From positions 3,162,001-3,226,000 of the forward strand of contig NZ_JAANIJ010000001.1 of NCBI RefSeq assembly GCF_011174705.1: a DNA stretch of 64,000 bases, given 5' to 3'. Below the pieces are notes generated by a model. That model saw only the letters and a program-made list of their open reading frames with translations, was not told where the DNA came from and made no database searches. Position 1 is the stretch's first letter. Every line of letters starts with the position of its first letter. This stretch comes from Tessaracoccus coleopterorum (GTDB lineage: Bacteria; Actinomycetota; Actinomycetes; Propionibacteriales; Propionibacteriaceae). This document shows positions 61,684-64,000 of the stretch, piece by piece. The position numbers were made by a program, and so were the translations under genes.

Positions 61684-62953
61684 CAGGAGTTCTCCGCGAG
61701 GTAGTGAAGTCGGTGGGCATCGGTGGGCGCGAGCCATCTGGCGGCGGCGGCGCGGATGTCATCGGGGGTCACGGCGAGCACGTCGGCCAGGTGCGTGTTG
61801 ACCCGCTCCGGGTCGCCGTGCACGAGCCAGGCCTCGTTGACGGCGTCGGCCCGCCCCGACGTCGTGGCCAGATCCCACAGCCAGTCGCGCTCGTACTGTG
61901 CCGCGGCGCGGGCGAGTTCCTCCTCCGTGGGGCCCTCCTCGATGAAGCGGGACACCTCGGTGAGGATTGCCTCGTCCAGTCGTTCGATCGACACGCCGTC
62001 GGCGGGCCGCCCGAGGATCGCCGAGATCGAGCGCGCCGAGCGGTGGGGCAGCAGCGCGCTGTGCACCTCATTGGCGATGTCGCCGAGGCGCACCAGGGAC
62101 CGGTGCAGGCGCGATGCGCTGCCGTCCGCCAGCACGGCGAGGGCGAGGTTGAGCGCCGGCTCCTCAGCCGATGATGCCAGCGGCGCCCCCACGACAGGTA
62201 GCTGAGGGAGTGGGGCACCGGGCGGCTGACGGTGGTGGTGCCCGGGGTCGCCGCGGTGGGCTCGGGCATCGCGGCCCGCATGGGTTTGGGGACCATCGGC
62301 AGGTGGCCGAAGTGCTTCTCGGCCAGGGCGATGCCTTCGTCGGCGCCGACCGGGCCGCACAGCACCAGCCGGAGGTTGCTCGCCGGGTACCAGGCCCCGA
62401 AAAACGTGGCGACGTCCTCGAGTGGGGCGTCGTCGAGGTCCTGCATGGAGCCGATCGTGAGGTGGCCGTAGGGATGGTCGGAGGGGAAGTGCTGGCCGGT
62501 GAGCAGTTCGAGGAGGTCACCGTAGGGCTGGTTGTCGTAGCGCTGCCGCTTCTCCTCCTTCACCACCTGGCGCTGCGTCTCGAAGTTCTCCCCGGTGATG
62601 GCGAGGCTCGAGAACCGGTCGGCCTCCAACCAGAGGGCGAGGTCGAGGGCTCCGTGGGGCACTGTCTCGAAGTAGTTGGTGCGATCGGTCGACGTCGTCG
62701 CGTTGACGGTGCCGCCGAGCGCCTCGACGGTGGCCATGTGCTCGCCGGAGGCGACGTTGGCCGAGCCCTGGAACATGAGGTGCTCGAAGAGGTGCGCGAA
62801 GCCGGTGCGGCCGGGCGTCTCGTCGGCCGAGCCGACCTCGACCCAGATGTTGACGGCGACACCGGGGGCGTCGGCGTCCGGTGCAACGACCACCTCGAGC
62901 CCGTTGTCGAGCCTGTGTCGCGCCATCGGGTAGTGGAGCCTGGCCTGGGTCAT
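61683..62953 (-). CDS. M16 family zinc metallopeptidase, catalytic subunit (one frameshift)
   Basis: About 424 aa. Zinc motif HLFEH in GFAHLFEHLMFQGSANV, with the downstream Glu in the EALGGTVNATTSTDRTNYFE helix; GWYPASN-like element FFGAWYPASNLRLVL and C-terminal GSASRLHRSLV. The break is at plus-strand CCCCC near 62188. Start ATG 62953 chosen because the upstream GTG 62965 would precede the expected transcript start set by the promoter-like arm at 62961-62972. First gene of the two-gene M16 operon. Likely degrades peptides as a heterodimer. Confidence 0.92.
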
Positions 62954-62960
62954 GGGACGA

Positions 62961-63009
62961 GACACTATCGCCTGCGCGCCTGCGGCGGGTTCATGCCGGC
63001 GATAGTGTC
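62961..63009. promoter_or_regulatory. Mirror-image divergent promoter/operator
   Basis: GACACTATCGCC (62961-62972) is repeated inverted and exact as GGCGATAGTGTC (62998-63009), spacer 25 bp. Each arm carries GATAGT in -10 position, ending 9-10 nt before the start codon of its gene, implying leaderless mRNAs in both directions. No good -35 elements were found, so the arms may instead be one operator. Confidence 0.55.
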
Positions 63010-63015
63010 GGGGAC

Positions 63016-64000
63016 ATGTTGTACCGCTATCTCGGCAAGTCCGGACTCAAGATCACCGAAATCACCTACGGCAACTGGCTCACCCACGGCTCGCAGGTGG
63101 AAAACGATGCCGCGAAGGCGTGCGTGCGGGCCGCCCTCGACGCGGGGATCACCACCTTCGACACGGCCGACGTGTACGCCAACACCGTCGCGGAGTCGGT
63201 GCTGGGGGACGCGCTGGCGGGGAGAGGCGCGAGTCGCTCGAGATCTTCACGAAGGTGTACTTCCCGACCGGACCGAAGGGGCCAACGACACCGGCCTCAG
63301 CCGCAAGCACATCATGGAGTCGATCAACGGGTCACTCCGGCGGCTCGGCACCGACTACGTCGACCTGTACCAGGCGCACCGCTACGACGTGTCGACCCCT
63401 CTCGAGGAGACGATGACGGCGTTCGCCGACGTCGTCCGCCAGGGCAAGGCGCTCTACATCGGCGTGTCGGAGTGGAACGCCGAGCAGATCCGCGAGGGTG
63501 CCCGGCTCGCGGCCGAGCTGAACATCCAGTTGATCTCGAACCAGCCGCAGTACTCCATGTTGTGGCGCGTGATCGAGGACCGGGTCGTCCCGGCGTCGGA
63601 GGAGGCCGGTCTGTCGCAGATCGTCTGGTCGCCCGTCGCGCAGGGCGTGCTGACGGGCAAGTACCTGCCCGGTGCGACCGCCCCCGCGGGCTCGCGGGCC
63701 ACCGACACGAAGGGCGGGCAGCAGATGATCGGCCGCCTGATGCGCGACGACGTCCTCGAGCGGGTGCAGTTGCTGCGACCCGTCGCCGAAGAGCTCGGCC
63801 TGACGATGGCGCAGTTGGCGGTGGCCTGGGTGCTCCAGAACCGCAACGTCGCCACCGCGATCATCGGGGCCTCGCGCCCGGAGCAGATCACGGAGAACGT
63901 GGCCGCGAGCGGCGTGGAGATCCCGGCCGAGCTGATGGCGCGGATCGACGCGGCCCTGGGTGACATCGTCGAGCGCGACCCGTCGCTCACCCGGGCGCCG
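63016..64000 (+). CDS. Aldo/keto reductase, cut by window end (two frameshifts)
   Basis: At least 329 aa; the 3' end lies beyond the window. Similar to the Kv-beta/YghZ-like AKR group: MLYRYLGKSGLKITEITYGN, TFDTADVYANTVAESVLG (catalytic Asp and Tyr), IFTKVYFPTGPKG (Lys), LYQAHRYDVSTPLEETM (His), YIGVSEWNAEQI, QPQYSMLWR, WSPVAQGVLTGKYLPG, and NADPH-binding IIGASRPEQITENV. Breaks at G runs near 63224 and 63281. Natural substrate unknown. Confidence 0.92.

Noticed and set aside
1..64000. CRISPR array, prophage, insertion sequence or integrative element
   Set aside because: No regularly spaced repeats, transposase, integrase or phage structural genes, and no shift in base composition; gene order is that of conserved actinobacterial core chromosome.

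Overview
The window is chromosomal DNA from a high-GC actinobacterium. The DUF3046-recA-recX-rny-miaB-miaA-dapF-hflX order, the lexA/nrdR neighbourhood, a class II ribonucleotide reductase, RecBCD, UPF0182 and PPA1309-type proteins point to Propionibacteriaceae or close relatives; the genus cannot be fixed from sequence alone. Almost every base is core chromosome: no insertion sequence, prophage, CRISPR array, tRNA or rRNA was seen.

Layout. 1-12.6 kb: DNA repair and RNA metabolism run (recA, recX, RNase Y, MiaB, MiaA, DapF, HflX, DinG-type helicase, an SDR epimerase). 12.6-17.5 kb: SOS and nucleotide control (lexA; a divergent SOS-controlled small membrane protein; nrdR-nrdJ behind paired NrdR boxes). 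17.5-25.1 kb: sulfurtransferase, GH112 phosphorylase, SPFH protein, ilvD, cardiolipin synthase. 25.1-37 kb: CorA, DedA-like protein, ATP-dependent DNA ligase, phosphatase, hydrolase, YbjN-like protein, PNPOx-like protein, UspA, HrpA helicase, acyl-CoA thioesterase. 37-43.4 kb: two divergent sigma-70 genes (an alternative SigB-like one behind an ECF-type promoter, and the principal sigma), glutamine amidotransferase with a glutamate-cysteine ligase-like enzyme, an aminotransferase, a DinB/MDMPI-like protein. 43.5-53.5 kb: recC-recB-recD operon, and a divergent UvrD2-like helicase with tetracysteine and HRDC domains. 53.4-64 kb: truncated ThiF/cyclodehydratase-like protein, zinc-ribbon protein, zincin-like protein, PDZ-Lon protease, PPA1309 protein, UPF0182 membrane protein, a two-gene M16 peptidase pair and an aldo/keto reductase cut by the window end.

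The window contains several dozen single-base frameshifts. Where the correct reading can be restored, the missing base is almost always a G or C inside a run of 3-5 identical bases. This is the signature of uncorrected long-read or flow-type homopolymer errors, not of gene decay. Genes are therefore given with their full repaired extent as CDS, and break positions are named where they could be placed.

Regulation visible in the DNA links several genes: SOS boxes at recA and lexA and two around the promoter of the small membrane protein; a NrdR box pair 32 bp apart before nrdR-nrdJ; a GGAAC-N18-GTTG promoter before the alternative sigma gene; and mirror-image promoter-like arms between the M16 pair and the aldo/keto reductase. 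The least explained items are the SOS-controlled membrane protein at 13510-13839, two related orphan 3' gene fragments (25164-25276 and 30659-30930), and a structured leader before rny.
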